A stretch of DNA of 46,380 bases from a virus: IMG/VR virus record IMGVR_UViG_3300046777_001757, positions 1-46,380 of that record, one strand, 5' to 3'. Each line of letters begins with the position of its first letter. The stretch's first letter is position 1. The notes under the pieces are model-generated. The model searched no databases. It had not been told where the DNA came from and saw nothing but the letters and a program-made list of their open reading frames with translations. The translations under genes were made by a program, and so were the position numbers. Below are positions 7,239 through 14,502 of the stretch, piece after piece.

Positions 7239-7262
7239 CGTCCTAGGCATGACGCTAAACTG
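7239..7262 (+). promoter_or_regulatory. Conserved leader hairpin element, copy 2
   Basis: CGTC, loop CTAGGCAT, GACG, then CTAAACTG. It lies 24 bases before the ATG of the SSB gene. No strong promoter is visible directly upstream, unlike copy 1, which argues that the element is a signal in its own right and not a promoter part. Confidence 0.65.
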
Positions 7263-7286
7263 CTGTAACACTATCCTTTTGATCCC

Positions 7287-8102
7287 ATGAACTTTTGTTG
7301 CATCTGCGCACAACTGGGTGAAAACCCACGCGAAGTTTTTACCAGCGCATCCTCAACTGCAATTCGTTGCTCCGTCATCCTTCCTCCAGTTGGAAACAAA
7401 GCACCTACCACAATTGAATACAACATTTACGGAAAACAATCCGAGCGTTTCCAGCGACTGCATAAAGGAAACCTCATCTACATTCACGGCGCCAAGCTAC
7501 GTTATGATCTCGAATCCAAAACGTATTCGCTACATGGAGGAGTTGTTGCAGAAGTTACGGATGCATTCCCAATCCTCAACTCAATTGTATTGACTGGCCG
7601 TTGTGTTAAAGACATTGATCAGTCTGATGCACGTGCATTTAAAACAACCGCTGATGGTTTGATGATTGCCAATCAAAGCATCTCGGTTAATACAGGTAAG
7701 GGTCAGGCAGATCTGTTTAACTTTTATGCAATCAACAATGCAACAGACAAGTTTAATCAAGCCGAACTTCTGGTGAACTTCACCAGGAAAGGCACGGGCA
7801 TTACGATCCACGGGCGATTGGTTACTGATCGTTTTAAAGATGCCAATACCCAGGAGATTCGTAACATCTCCAAGCTTCAACTGGTCAATATGACCTTGGC
7901 TCCCAAGGGGGCAGACGGTAGTGCGCCTAAGCCTGTAGCACCGCAAACAACTGTGGCATCGGCAGGTGAGGTAACATCCCTCTGGGGTGGCCGCACCGCT
8001 GAGGAGAACAATGATCCTTGGAACCAAGCATCAGGTGGCGGTCTGCCTGAGATTCCTGGGCAATACGGACAAGCTCCCAACCTCGACGAGATTCCTTTCT
8101 GA
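7287..8102 (+). CDS. ssb: Single-stranded DNA-binding protein
   Basis: A 271-residue protein with two OB-like segments. The second is clear: LNSIVLTGRCVKDID, then LFNFYAINNATDKFNQAELL and GTGITIHGRLVTDRF, the usual SSB strand order. The first, about residues 25-85 (TIEYNIYGKQSERF, NLIYIHGAKLRYD), looks like a divergent copy. A glycine- and proline-rich linker leads to the C-terminal tip NLDEIPF, the acidic phenylalanine-ended tip through which bacterial SSBs recruit partners. It coats single-stranded DNA during replication. A conserved hairpin element precedes the gene. Two OB folds in one chain is larger than the usual bacterial SSB. Confidence 0.8.
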   Translation: MNFCCICAQLGENPREVFTSASSTAIRCSVILPPVGNKAPTTIEYNIYGKQSERFQRLHKGNLIYIHGAKLRYDLESKTYSLHGGVVAEVTDAFPILNSIVLTGRCVKDIDQSDARAFKTTADGLMIANQSISVNTGKGQADLFNFYAINNATDKFNQAELLVNFTRKGTGITIHGRLVTDRFKDANTQEIRNISKLQLVNMTLAPKGADGSAPKPVAPQTTVASAGEVTSLWGGRTAEENNDPWNQASGGGLPEIPGQYGQAPNLDEIPF

Positions 8103-8326
8103 TGACGATTCGGTTTTCCCACTCAGATGAAGATTTAAGTATCTCATTTGAGTCCCAAGGTGTTACTACGGATGAGGTGATGTCTCACTTCATCCAGTTT
8201 CTTTTGGCAATGGGGTATGCCCGTGAAAGTATTCATGAGGCTATGCAAGAAATCGTTGATGAACACGACGATTACTTGAAGAACCTTGACAAAGAAAAAG
8301 CTCGGCTGCCTTTTGACGTAGACTGA
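8102..8326 (+). CDS. Hypothetical acidic helical protein
   Basis: A 74-residue acidic protein. Its start overlaps the SSB stop by one base (TGATG). After a short strand-rich beginning (TIRFSHSDEDLSISF) it is predicted helical, with MSHFIQFLLAMGYARESI and a charged end DYLKNLDKEKARLPFDVD. It is not recognised; the position after ssb suggests a replication-associated partner, which is inference. Confidence 0.65.
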   Translation: MTIRFSHSDEDLSISFESQGVTTDEVMSHFIQFLLAMGYARESIHEAMQEIVDEHDDYLKNLDKEKARLPFDVD

Positions 8327-8330
8327 GTCA

Positions 8331-8353
8331 CGCCTTGGGATGGCGTTAAAAGC
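8331..8353 (+). promoter_or_regulatory. Conserved leader hairpin element, copy 3, with compensatory change
   Basis: CGCC, seven-base loop TTGGGAT, GGCG, then TTAAAAGC. Compared with the other copies both stem halves have changed together (GTC to GCC, GAC to GGC), so base pairing is preserved. It lies 27 bases before the preferred start at 8381 and overlaps the first in-frame ATG (8340), which argues that translation starts downstream. Confidence 0.6.
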
Positions 8354-8380
8354 ATCCATCGTTTACTACGAACTGACCAT

Positions 8381-9422
8381 GACCCAACTTCCGTCTTTGA
8401 AGGACATCAACACAATGGCTACGAAAAAAACTTCTGCTCTTGCTACACGCGGCCTGGAATCTTTCAAGATGTTCCAGTCCAAAGAATTTGTATCGGGTTA
8501 CCAGAACCTGGTCACTATCCAACCACTGAACAAGTCCAAGACTCGTGGTTGGTTTGTGCGTAAATCTGACCTGGATACTTGCGGTTGGACCGCAACTGAA
8601 GATCAGTTTGCAAAGAGTTCAGTCATCTGGAACTACAAGCAAACCTTTGGTATGGCTCCCAACACTTCGATTGAAGAAGGGTTGAACTTCATTGAGCCTC
8701 GCCTTCAAGTGCTGTTGCGTTCTCCCCTGATGGTTGAAGAAACCTCTGGGATGCGCCAGGTGATTGGCTCGTTTGACAACCCAAATGTCAAAGAACTGTT
8801 TGAGGCTGACAAGATTGCATCCGATCTTGCCAACAGCAAAGGTGAAATGTACAAGCGCAGGTACAGCGTGCGTACCAAATATCTGGTGTATGTGCTGACC
8901 CAAGACAATAAGCGTGCCCATAAGATTCCTATGGTGCTCACGCTGAAAGGTCTGAATGGTACCGACGTTTCTGAAAAGATTCGTCTGTATGAAAAGGAAA
9001 TGTCTAAGTGCCTGAGCAAAGCGCTGGACTCTGAAGTCCCCCTGGCATTTAATGAAAAGTTTTATGCCACTACGGTGTTCTGCCCTGTGCTGGCAAATGA
9101 AATGCGCGGTGCCAACAACGTTGAGATCTGCGCCATTGAATCCTTTGACATTCCTGATTACAGCTCCCAGGAAGATGCAGTCGAATCTTTGAATCGTCTG
9201 TCAATTCCTGATGAAGATCGGGAATCAACCTGGAAGTATCAAGAGATGTTCCAGGATTACATCAACGTTCATGCCAAGCAGGACTCAGACAAACTCGGTG
9301 GTGCCTATGGCATTAAGGAAGGTGTTGAGATTCTGCCTGTGTCCCGCACCATGGATCCGGTGGATGTCAAAGCCCTGCCTTCTCGCGATGAGTTGACAGG
9401 GGAAGACGCTTCACTGCTTTGA
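8381..9422 (+). CDS. Conserved phage replication-region protein, unknown function
   Basis: A 347-residue protein I cannot assign with confidence; it may belong to the cyanobacterial DUF5895-type group. Visible features: a basic N-terminus (MATKKTSALATRG), a central GWFVRKSDLDTCGW, then YSVRTKYLVYVLTQDNKRAH followed by PMVLTLKGLNG, and an acidic C-terminus ending DELTGEDASLL. Conserved leader signals at 8331-8353 favour the ATG at 8381 over 8340; ATG 8415 is also possible. The strand-rich middle, acidic tail and position after ssb are compatible with a nucleic-acid-binding or recombination role, as inference only. A strong terminator follows. Confidence 0.7.
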
Positions 9423-9434
9423 TTAATTTAATTG

Positions 9435-9457
9435 GCCCCACTTTTGTGGGGCTTTTG
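9435..9457 (+). terminator. Strong rho-independent terminator
   Basis: GCCCCAC (9435-9441), loop TTTT, GTGGGGC (9446-9452), then TTTTGTT. A perfect seven-pair GC-rich stem ends the ssb operon. The next gene, an HNH endonuclease, starts two bases beyond the T tract, so it must be expressed by read-through or from its own signal. Confidence 0.88.
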
Positions 9458-9459
9458 TT

Positions 9460-9894
9460 ATGCCAAAACTTTCACCAAACACTTCGTTGAATTTACTTTC
9501 ACTTATTGATTGTGAAGGTGGATTAAATGCATGTTGGCCTTTTTTAGGAAATATAACCTATGCAGGTTATGGCCACATACGAAAAGGCAATAGAAAAACC
9601 GTAAGAGCACATCGTTGGGCTTACAAACACTTCTATGGGTATTTAAATGAAAACATGATGGTTCGGCATGTTTGTGACAATAGGCGTTGTTGCAATCCTT
9701 TACATTTAATTTTAGGAACCCACAAAGACAACATGCAGGACATGGTTGAACGAGAAAGGTGTGTTAAATATCCTTTGTCTTTAATGAAAAATTTACAGTT
9801 ACAAGGATACAACAAAATGGAAATAGCGCAAATAATAGGATGTAAACCTGAAACAGTGTACAGGAAATTAAAAACTAATGTGCTGGAGGATTAG
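9460..9894 (+). CDS. HNH homing endonuclease
   Basis: A 144-residue HNH_3-type nuclease. Core motifs are RAHRWAYKHFYGYLNENMMV, RHVCDNRRCCNPLHLILGTH and NMQDMVERE, in the usual order with the zinc-binding cysteines and the NPxH. The C-terminal 40 residues form a helix-turn-helix (YNKMEIAQIIGCKPETVYRKL) that would give sequence specificity. AT-rich, inserted directly behind the terminator of the previous operon, and converging with a - strand gene that it overlaps by 20 bases. Confidence 0.88.
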   Translation: MPKLSPNTSLNLLSLIDCEGGLNACWPFLGNITYAGYGHIRKGNRKTVRAHRWAYKHFYGYLNENMMVRHVCDNRRCCNPLHLILGTHKDNMQDMVERERCVKYPLSLMKNLQLQGYNKMEIAQIIGCKPETVYRKLKTNVLED

Positions 9895-10129
9895 CAATGT
9901 CATCTTGATTGATTGCAATGTTTCGAAAAATAAACATGTCTTGTACAAGACCTCTGATTACGCCTTGTCTTTGTGTTGCAATTTGCGCAAGCAAACTCGC
10001 CATTTCTTTTAATTCACTTACGGAGTTGCAATCTTGAATTGAACGTTTGATTTTTTCTAGCCAGAACTTATCGTCAAGCGATGGTTCAATCTGAAACTTG
10101 TTCAGGGGTACGTACTGAATTTCTTCCAT
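9875..10129 (-). CDS. Hypothetical protein, convergent
   Basis: An 84-residue protein encoded against the surrounding genes. The middle reads KFWLEKIKRSIQDCNSV then LKEMASLLAQIATQRQGVI and LVQDMFIF, a regular amphipathic helical pattern with no membrane segment. Such pattern quality on this strand, and the absence of any + strand gene opposite it, make it likely real. Function unknown. The 3' end overlaps the HNH gene at 9460-9894. Confidence 0.65.
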   Translation of the reverse strand: MEEIQYVPLNKFQIEPSLDDKFWLEKIKRSIQDCNSVSELKEMASLLAQIATQRQGVIRGLVQDMFIFRNIAINQDDIANPPAH

Positions 10130-10210
10130 AGGTATTCAGTTGTTACAAATCAATTGTACTTCCATAGTTAAATGCAACGTCAACCTTCACAATGTATTAA
10201 GGAGTACACA

Positions 10211-10411
10211 ATGCACAAGGCTGATGCGGCTGCTATCATTGCGGGTGGCGCCACGGCATTGGTTGGTGCTGCTATCATTGCAGTCGGCAGCACTCCCGTT
10301 GCCTGGGCTGCACTGGCATACGGGACCTACCGCATGAGTAAACAAGCTCACCGCCTAGTCCAGAGCCGCACTAACTCCAACATCCAAGAAGAAGATTCTT
10401 GGCATGTCTAA
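10211..10411 (+). CDS. Small membrane protein
   Basis: A 66-residue protein starting at the ATG preceded by AAGGAGTACACA, one of the few good Shine-Dalgarno sequences in the left arm; upstream in-frame ATG 10172 was rejected for that reason. Residues about 5-42 are hydrophobic and rich in glycine and alanine (AAIIAGGATALVGAAIIAVG, then PVAWAALAYGTY), enough for one long or two short membrane segments, followed by a basic and polar tail. It could be a holin-like or other inner-membrane protein; nothing further can be said. Confidence 0.65.
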   Translation: MHKADAAAIIAGGATALVGAAIIAVGSTPVAWAALAYGTYRMSKQAHRLVQSRTNSNIQEEDSWHV

Positions 10412-11375
10412 CTCAACCTTCAACTCAACCATGACTACTCAAACTGTTCTTGAACTCAACGCTGCACAAGCCAGCATTTACACTCGTACTAACATCCGTC
10501 GTGCTTACCAGGATTTTGATGACTCCGAGATTGCTGGCATTGGTGTGCGAGGCGACAATTGTATTGTTGTGCGTCGCGATGGTAGTGAGCAGACTTATGA
10601 CAGGCAGTTGATTAAGACTGCGTTTAGCTCCTATACTCACCGTCTAAAAGATTTCTTCTCGTACCTTGGCCCTCATTACCGTGGCCCTAGTGTATGGCGT
10701 AACAATGCTTACGTATTGTTTAAAGGATGGACCTACACTCACGCCCTTGGACACACAACATCCCATGCAAAACTCCAAGCCCACTGGGCAGACAAATTCA
10801 TACACCTATCCGACCCCGTCAAGCTCACCACGTTGCTTCAGTCTGACCAAACGGACTTGGGCCATTTGGTGGCGCCAGACGGATTTCGGTTTTCGAATCG
10901 GCCGTTTGATATGGACTCTGAGTTGGACGACGGCAAAGAACAAAAGCAGGTGCTTAATGAACCTAGTTGCTCGTGTGGGTCGTTTCAACGTCAGCTCAAC
11001 AACCTATCTGCTTTCCAAGAAGAGATCCAGGGATTTAAACCGTGGTGTATTCACCTGACTTGGTTTCAGAAATACAGGGAACTGCTTTGCAAACGTACTG
11101 AGATTCGTAATGCTGCACATAGTGGTGTGTCTGACAAGTGCGTGGCTTGGTGGTACGCACCTCCTGTTGACTCCAACTGTGACGGACGTTTCGTATTGTT
11201 TCACACCAAGTCAGGTGCGCAAGCACCGCTTAGCCACTGGCGTACCTACAAACCACAGGAAGTCCTGACACAGAACGATGCATGGGACCTGTTCTTCAAT
11301 ATGATGGAGGCGGGTTACATTCCATTCCCTGGAACCTCACTCCCACAACTTAAAGAGGCCGTCAAGAAGTCATGA
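10404..11375 (+). CDS. SWIM zinc-finger protein
   Basis: A 323-residue protein. At about residues 188-217 it carries CSCGSFQ followed about 20 residues later by PWCIH, which fits the SWIM zinc-finger pattern CxC-x(n)-CxH found in proteins that bind DNA or proteins (for example MuDR transposases and SWI2/SNF2 relatives). The N-terminal half contains strand-rich segments (AGIGVRGDNCIVVRRDGS, TYDRQLIKTAF) with no recognised catalytic motif. Start is either 10404, overlapping the previous stop, or 10431, which has the ACTCAACC leader seen before other genes here. It shares ATGA with the next gene. Function unknown. Confidence 0.65.
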   Translation: MSNSTFNSTMTTQTVLELNAAQASIYTRTNIRRAYQDFDDSEIAGIGVRGDNCIVVRRDGSEQTYDRQLIKTAFSSYTHRLKDFFSYLGPHYRGPSVWRNNAYVLFKGWTYTHALGHTTSHAKLQAHWADKFIHLSDPVKLTTLLQSDQTDLGHLVAPDGFRFSNRPFDMDSELDDGKEQKQVLNEPSCSCGSFQRQLNNLSAFQEEIQGFKPWCIHLTWFQKYRELLCKRTEIRNAAHSGVSDKCVAWWYAPPVDSNCDGRFVLFHTKSGAQAPLSHWRTYKPQEVLTQNDAWDLFFNMMEAGYIPFPGTSLPQLKEAVKKS

Positions 11376-11566
11376 GCTGGGTCAACAACCTACAGATTGA
11401 ATTCAAAGAAGAGCCTGATGGTTCCGGTACAATTGTTATTGAGTGGGATGAAAACGACTGCTCACTGGAACAATGGATGTCATGGGGTGAAGAAAAACAA
11501 AAACAATTTATTCTTGATGCGCTCACACTTGCTGTATCTGACGCACTAAACGACAATGAAACTTGA
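11372..11566 (+). CDS. Hypothetical small acidic protein
   Basis: A 64-residue acidic protein: LQIEFKEEPDGSGTIVIEWD, then a helix WGEEKQKQFILDALTLAVSD. It overlaps the SWIM gene by four bases and the next gene by eleven, so it is in the same operon. Not recognised. The beta-hairpin plus helix layout is typical of small phage accessory proteins. Confidence 0.6.
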   Translation: MSWVNNLQIEFKEEPDGSGTIVIEWDENDCSLEQWMSWGEEKQKQFILDALTLAVSDALNDNET

Positions 11567-11885
11567 TTCATGTGGGTTACCAGAAGATCAATTCATTGAG
11601 ATCTTCCAAAAGAAAGCCCAGTTTCTTGGCAGACTATTAACAACATTTCATCCAGGGACGCAGACTATTATGGATGAAAAGATTGCCTGGGAGATGTTCC
11701 AGGAATGTGTCTATGCTGCTGAAACGGAAGCACGGGACATTGTTGATCCTGAAGGCAAGGATGATCCCTATGGTCCCAAGATGTTTATCTCCCGTGAGGA
11801 TATGATGCTTGAGATCAAAACTGTTAAAGAAAAAGTGCAGGCGCTTGCTGATAACATCTCTGTGTTAATTCATACAGAGAAGTGA
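11556..11885 (+). CDS. Hypothetical protein
   Basis: A 109-residue, mostly helical protein: FIEIFQKKAQFLGRLLTTF, then AWEMFQECVYAAETEARDIV and a C-terminal coiled helix EIKTVKEKVQALADNISVL. Not recognised. It is the last gene before another copy of the leader hairpin element, so a new transcription or translation unit begins after it. Confidence 0.6.
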   Translation: MKLDSCGLPEDQFIEIFQKKAQFLGRLLTTFHPGTQTIMDEKIAWEMFQECVYAAETEARDIVDPEGKDDPYGPKMFISREDMMLEIKTVKEKVQALADNISVLIHTEK

Positions 11886-11890
11886 CGATG

Positions 11891-11914
11891 CGTCCTGGTC
11901 ATGACGTTAAACTG
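11891..11914 (+). promoter_or_regulatory. Conserved leader hairpin element, copy 4
   Basis: CGTC, loop CTGGTCAT, GACG, then TTAAACTG; followed by 27 bases and the ATG at 11942. Same arrangement as at 3820 and 7239. It heads the block that contains the small membrane peptide, the HicA-like gene and the Gp157 gene. Confidence 0.65.
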
Positions 11915-11941
11915 ACCTTAACCAAATCCACCAATCAACTC

Positions 11942-12055
11942 ATGTTTGAATCCATCCTTGACATTGTTCTTCCCATTGTTAAAGATTTGTTGTGGGCAGC
12001 GGCAGGCATGGCGCTGACCTATTTGATTAACAAGGTTCAACATAGTTGGGCATGA
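11942..12055 (+). CDS. Small single-span membrane peptide
   Basis: A 37-residue product with the amphipathic beginning MFESILDIVLPIVKDLL followed by a hydrophobic stretch WAAAGMALTYLI and a short polar end. The predicted membrane segment, the leader hairpin 27 bases upstream and the ATGA overlap with the HicA-like gene support its being translated. It may be a membrane-active peptide; there is no recognised homologue in the sequence alone. Confidence 0.5.
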   Translation: MFESILDIVLPIVKDLLWAAAGMALTYLINKVQHSWA

Positions 12056-12264
12056 CCAAACACGATGCAACAAAACAAATCATTGCACTAGCTAAAACCT
12101 ACGACTTTATTCTGATCAGGAAAAAGAAGCATCTGATTTTTAAGCATCCGTCTGGTGCCACGCTTGTAACATCGGCCACAACTGGTGATCGGCGTGCACT
12201 TAAAAATGTTGAAGCCAACATCAAACAAGTTCTTTTGAAGCATGACTCAAATCACATCAACTAA
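12052..12264 (+). CDS. HicA-like small RNA-binding protein
   Basis: A 70-residue protein with the dsRBD-like HicA pattern: a first helix KQIIALAKTYDFILI, then KKKHLIFKHPSG with the histidine at the position of the HicA catalytic histidine, and a closing helix ALKNVEANIKQVL. HicA toxins cut mRNA and are normally paired with a HicB antitoxin. No HicB-like gene is adjacent: the neighbours are a membrane peptide and a Gp157 protein. It may therefore be an orphan ribonuclease-fold regulator and not a toxin-antitoxin half. It overlaps both neighbours. Confidence 0.6.
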   Translation: MTKHDATKQIIALAKTYDFILIRKKKHLIFKHPSGATLVTSATTGDRRALKNVEANIKQVLLKHDSNHIN

Positions 12265-12943
12265 ACTCAACGAGCTTAGTGTCATCAAACTCTACGAGCA
12301 CTACAATGCTCTTGAAAAATCACTGCCTTTACTTACTCCTGAGTCCCAGGACTTGGCAAAAGCAGAGCTTGAGAGTTGCGCCAACCTACGGTCTGAAAAG
12401 GTTGATCGTATCTATTACGCCATGGCGGCGCACGACGACGCCTTGGAACGTATCAAGAAAGAAACTGAACTCATCACGCAAGCTAAGCGTCACCACGAAT
12501 CCCAACTGCGGTCCCTCAAGGGGTTGTTAAACTGGCTGAAGCGGTCATTGCCATTTGATACCAACAAAATCACTGGCCGTAACTATCAGTTCACACTTGT
12601 AAAGAAGAGGGAGTTAACGGTTGAAGTCTCGTCGGATCCAGACGTTTGGAGTCCTGAACACAGGCAACTCTATTGCATCGAAGAACAAGTCACCACAACT
12701 AAAGAAATTGTGCTACGTTCAATGTCAGGAGAAGTTCTTTCTACAAGAACAGAACCTGCCACCAAAACTAAAGTACTCCCAAACCTCGATGCCATCCGCG
12801 ACGCCTACCAAACTGGACAACTTTTACCAAGTGGGGTCAAGGTCTGTCAAGAGTACAGCATCCGTTCTAAGCGAATCTATGTCGAACCCCGTGTGGAACT
12901 ACAAGCATCCGAGTATCCAGGACAATTTCTACCTGAAGATTGA
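12242..12943 (+). CDS. Siphovirus Gp157-family protein
   Basis: A 233-residue member of the Gp157 family. Residues about 5-100 form a long coiled coil (ESQDLAKAELESCANLRSEK, RIKKETELITQAKRHHESQL) with the family's SLKGLLNWLKRSLPF turn, followed by TNKITGRNYQFTLVKKRE and a C-terminal NLDAIRDAYQTGQLLPSGVK and QEYSIRSKRIYV. Gp157-type proteins occur in early replication/recombination modules of siphoviruses and were first linked to phage resistance phenotypes in Streptococcus thermophilus; their mechanism is unsettled. The placement among early genes fits. The family assignment rests on domain order and motifs, not on a search. Confidence 0.75.
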   Translation: MTQITSTKLNELSVIKLYEHYNALEKSLPLLTPESQDLAKAELESCANLRSEKVDRIYYAMAAHDDALERIKKETELITQAKRHHESQLRSLKGLLNWLKRSLPFDTNKITGRNYQFTLVKKRELTVEVSSDPDVWSPEHRQLYCIEEQVTTTKEIVLRSMSGEVLSTRTEPATKTKVLPNLDAIRDAYQTGQLLPSGVKVCQEYSIRSKRIYVEPRVELQASEYPGQFLPED

Positions 12944-13196
12944 AGCGCCATCCAATGTGGATGATGCCAAGATCAAGATGAACTGCCATCAACACGCAGT
13001 GAAAGACTTTGATCTTCAGCTGGAAATGAATGATCTTGAGATCGATATGCTTAAAGATCAGGACCAGGTACTGCCGTACAACGAAACACGTGCGGATGAA
13101 TTGGATCAAAAAAAACTTAAGTTGCTCCTTGGTAAGAGGTTCCATCAAAATGCTATGAATGCTTATTGGTATTACTTGGCTAAGATGGGTAAATAA
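12879..13196 (+). CDS. Hypothetical coiled-coil protein
   Basis: A 105-residue protein. The start at 12879 (MSNPVWNYKHPSIQ) is preferred because the longer upstream frame only covers the Gp157 coding region. The central region, DLQLEMNDLEIDMLKDQDQV and RADELDQKKLKLLLGKRF, is strongly heptad-like. It overlaps the Gp157 gene by 65 bases, implying coupled expression. Not recognised. Confidence 0.6.
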   Translation: MSNPVWNYKHPSIQDNFYLKIEAPSNVDDAKIKMNCHQHAVKDFDLQLEMNDLEIDMLKDQDQVLPYNETRADELDQKKLKLLLGKRFHQNAMNAYWYYLAKMGK

Positions 13197-13219
13197 CTTA
13201 AGGCTATACGGGGTGTTCC

Positions 13220-13483
13220 ATGGGTGGTGATTCAGTTCTCAATAAATTGATTGCTGGTTTTACTCAGGATGGGACACCTCTTTCTGCGTTGATTGGTTCT
13301 AAGCAGGAGTTTGGAGTTGTTATCCTTACTGCCGCCATGCTTGCAAATGAAAACCTTGCAGGCCAAATGACGGCAGAAGAAATGGTAGATGGTGCTATCA
13401 ATTACTACAACGTAATCCAAGAACGTCTTGGTTACTACCAGCAACATCAAGCCCATTCGCTGGAACGACTTCTAAATAACTGA
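13220..13483 (+). CDS. Hypothetical protein
   Basis: An 87-residue protein, helical in the second half (TAEEMVDGAINYYNVIQERL, then YQQHQAHSLERLL). A GGGGTGTTCC leader precedes the ATG but no good Shine-Dalgarno is visible. Not recognised; it is part of the + strand run of small early genes. Confidence 0.6.
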   Translation: MGGDSVLNKLIAGFTQDGTPLSALIGSKQEFGVVILTAAMLANENLAGQMTAEEMVDGAINYYNVIQERLGYYQQHQAHSLERLLNN

Positions 13484-13511
13484 TATAGTGACTGGGTCCT
13501 TCCAGTTATTG

Positions 13512-13709
13512 ATGGAACCAGTTACTGTGCCAAAACTAACGGTGTCATTTGCAATTGACATTGAAGTGGAGTATGACTCCTTCGGTGGTAAAACGCCGCA
13601 GGATATTGCGATTGCGCTCCAGGATGAGATTGATGATCTCCTTTACGAAGCAAGCCCCACTGTGTCTTCTGTATTCACTTCCATTACTGCACTGGATTCC
13701 AATGACTGA
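13512..13709 (+). CDS. Hypothetical small protein
   Basis: A 65-residue protein: LTVSFAIDIEVEYDSFGG strands, then a helix PQDIAIALQDEIDDLLYEA. A GTG at 13488 would extend it by eight residues; the ATG at 13512 is preferred. Its last codons overlap the next gene by eight bases. Not recognised. Confidence 0.55.
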   Translation: MEPVTVPKLTVSFAIDIEVEYDSFGGKTPQDIAIALQDEIDDLLYEASPTVSSVFTSITALDSND

Positions 13710-14028
13710 CGACCTCGCAATCAAACTTAAAACTGCTGGGGCTTTTGATACGCCTTGGCTCAAGGAACAACTCCGCAACTGGAATGTTATTGCTGAGCAA
13801 AAGAAAGCGGACTTTACTGAGCACATGTATGAGTGCTCTGGACGCCAGCACCCACAGCATCCCTTCCACGGCCTCTACACCGGTCTGTGGGAAGCCTTCT
13901 GCTTGAATGAGGCAGGTCCTTACTGCCGGGAGAAGTACTTCCAAATGGTGGAAGCAGTGCGTCAATACGAGGCTGGTTTGCTGCCAGTGGTTGCGCTTGA
14001 TACAGAACCTGAGGTAGTTATATCTTAA
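13702..14028 (+). CDS. Hypothetical protein
   Basis: A 108-residue protein starting at the ATG that overlaps the previous stop (AATGACTGA). The sequence is rich in aromatic and histidine residues in its centre (CSGRQHPQHPFHGLYTGLWE) and ends with acidic residues. The histidine and cysteine content could mean metal binding, but no defined motif is present. It is followed by a clear terminator, so it ends the operon that begins with the leader element at 11891. Confidence 0.6.
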   Translation: MTDDLAIKLKTAGAFDTPWLKEQLRNWNVIAEQKKADFTEHMYECSGRQHPQHPFHGLYTGLWEAFCLNEAGPYCREKYFQMVEAVRQYEAGLLPVVALDTEPEVVIS

Positions 14029-14053
14029 GCTTCATATCAAACACAGCTGCTTC

Positions 14054-14088
14054 AAAGCACATCACAATGCGGGTGTGCTTTTTCTTTT
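14054..14088 (+). terminator. Rho-independent terminator
   Basis: AAAGCACA (14054-14061) pairs with TGTGCTTT (14074-14081) across a 12-base loop, then TTCTTTT. It closes the + strand operon; the next ATG (14089) follows the T tract directly. Confidence 0.8.
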
Positions 14089-14502
14089 ATGGACCATCCT
14101 CACGAACCCATTAATGCCATCAAGGAATGGCAAGAGTGGTACCGCACTCACGCCGTTGTTGCTTCCATGGATGAACCGTTAATGTCTAAAGACTCACGTG
14201 AAAATTTGCATGACACCTCCAAGGCCCTGTATGAAATGCCAGACTGGCGTTCGTTTTACAAAGAACTTGTCGAGGTTGATATTGGACCTACCGAGGTAGA
14301 TGACAACATTTATCTACAAAAAGCAATCGAACATTTCAGTGACACTCTTTGTGAATTTGCGCATGAACTAAGTGCCGAGCAGTTCTACAAAGCATTCTTA
14401 ATTGCAGCTACAAATGTAGCCAAGAGTGCACAAGATGATTACCTCAAGTGCAAAACATTAGTTGATCTTATTGAAGGCAATGAAGAAACAAAAGCGAGTT
14501 GA
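14089..14502 (+). CDS. Hypothetical protein
   Basis: A 137-residue acidic, mainly helical protein: INAIKEWQEWYRTHAVVASM, then DNIYLQKAIEHFSDTLCEFA and QFYKAFLIAATNVAKSAQDD. It begins immediately after a terminator and no separate promoter is visible, so it may depend on read-through. It overlaps the zinc-ribbon gene by 23 bases. Not recognised. Confidence 0.65.
   Translation: MDHPHEPINAIKEWQEWYRTHAVVASMDEPLMSKDSRENLHDTSKALYEMPDWRSFYKELVEVDIGPTEVDDNIYLQKAIEHFSDTLCEFAHELSAEQFYKAFLIAATNVAKSAQDDYLKCKTLVDLIEGNEETKAS

Noticed and set aside
12621-12878. N-terminal extension of the coiled-coil protein at 12879
   Set aside because: It is the out-of-frame reading of the Gp157 gene; ordered sequence begins only at 12879.
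12052-12943. HicA-HicB toxin-antitoxin pair
   Set aside because: The gene after the HicA-like one is a long coiled-coil Gp157 protein, not a HicB fold with a ribbon-helix-helix or HTH end.
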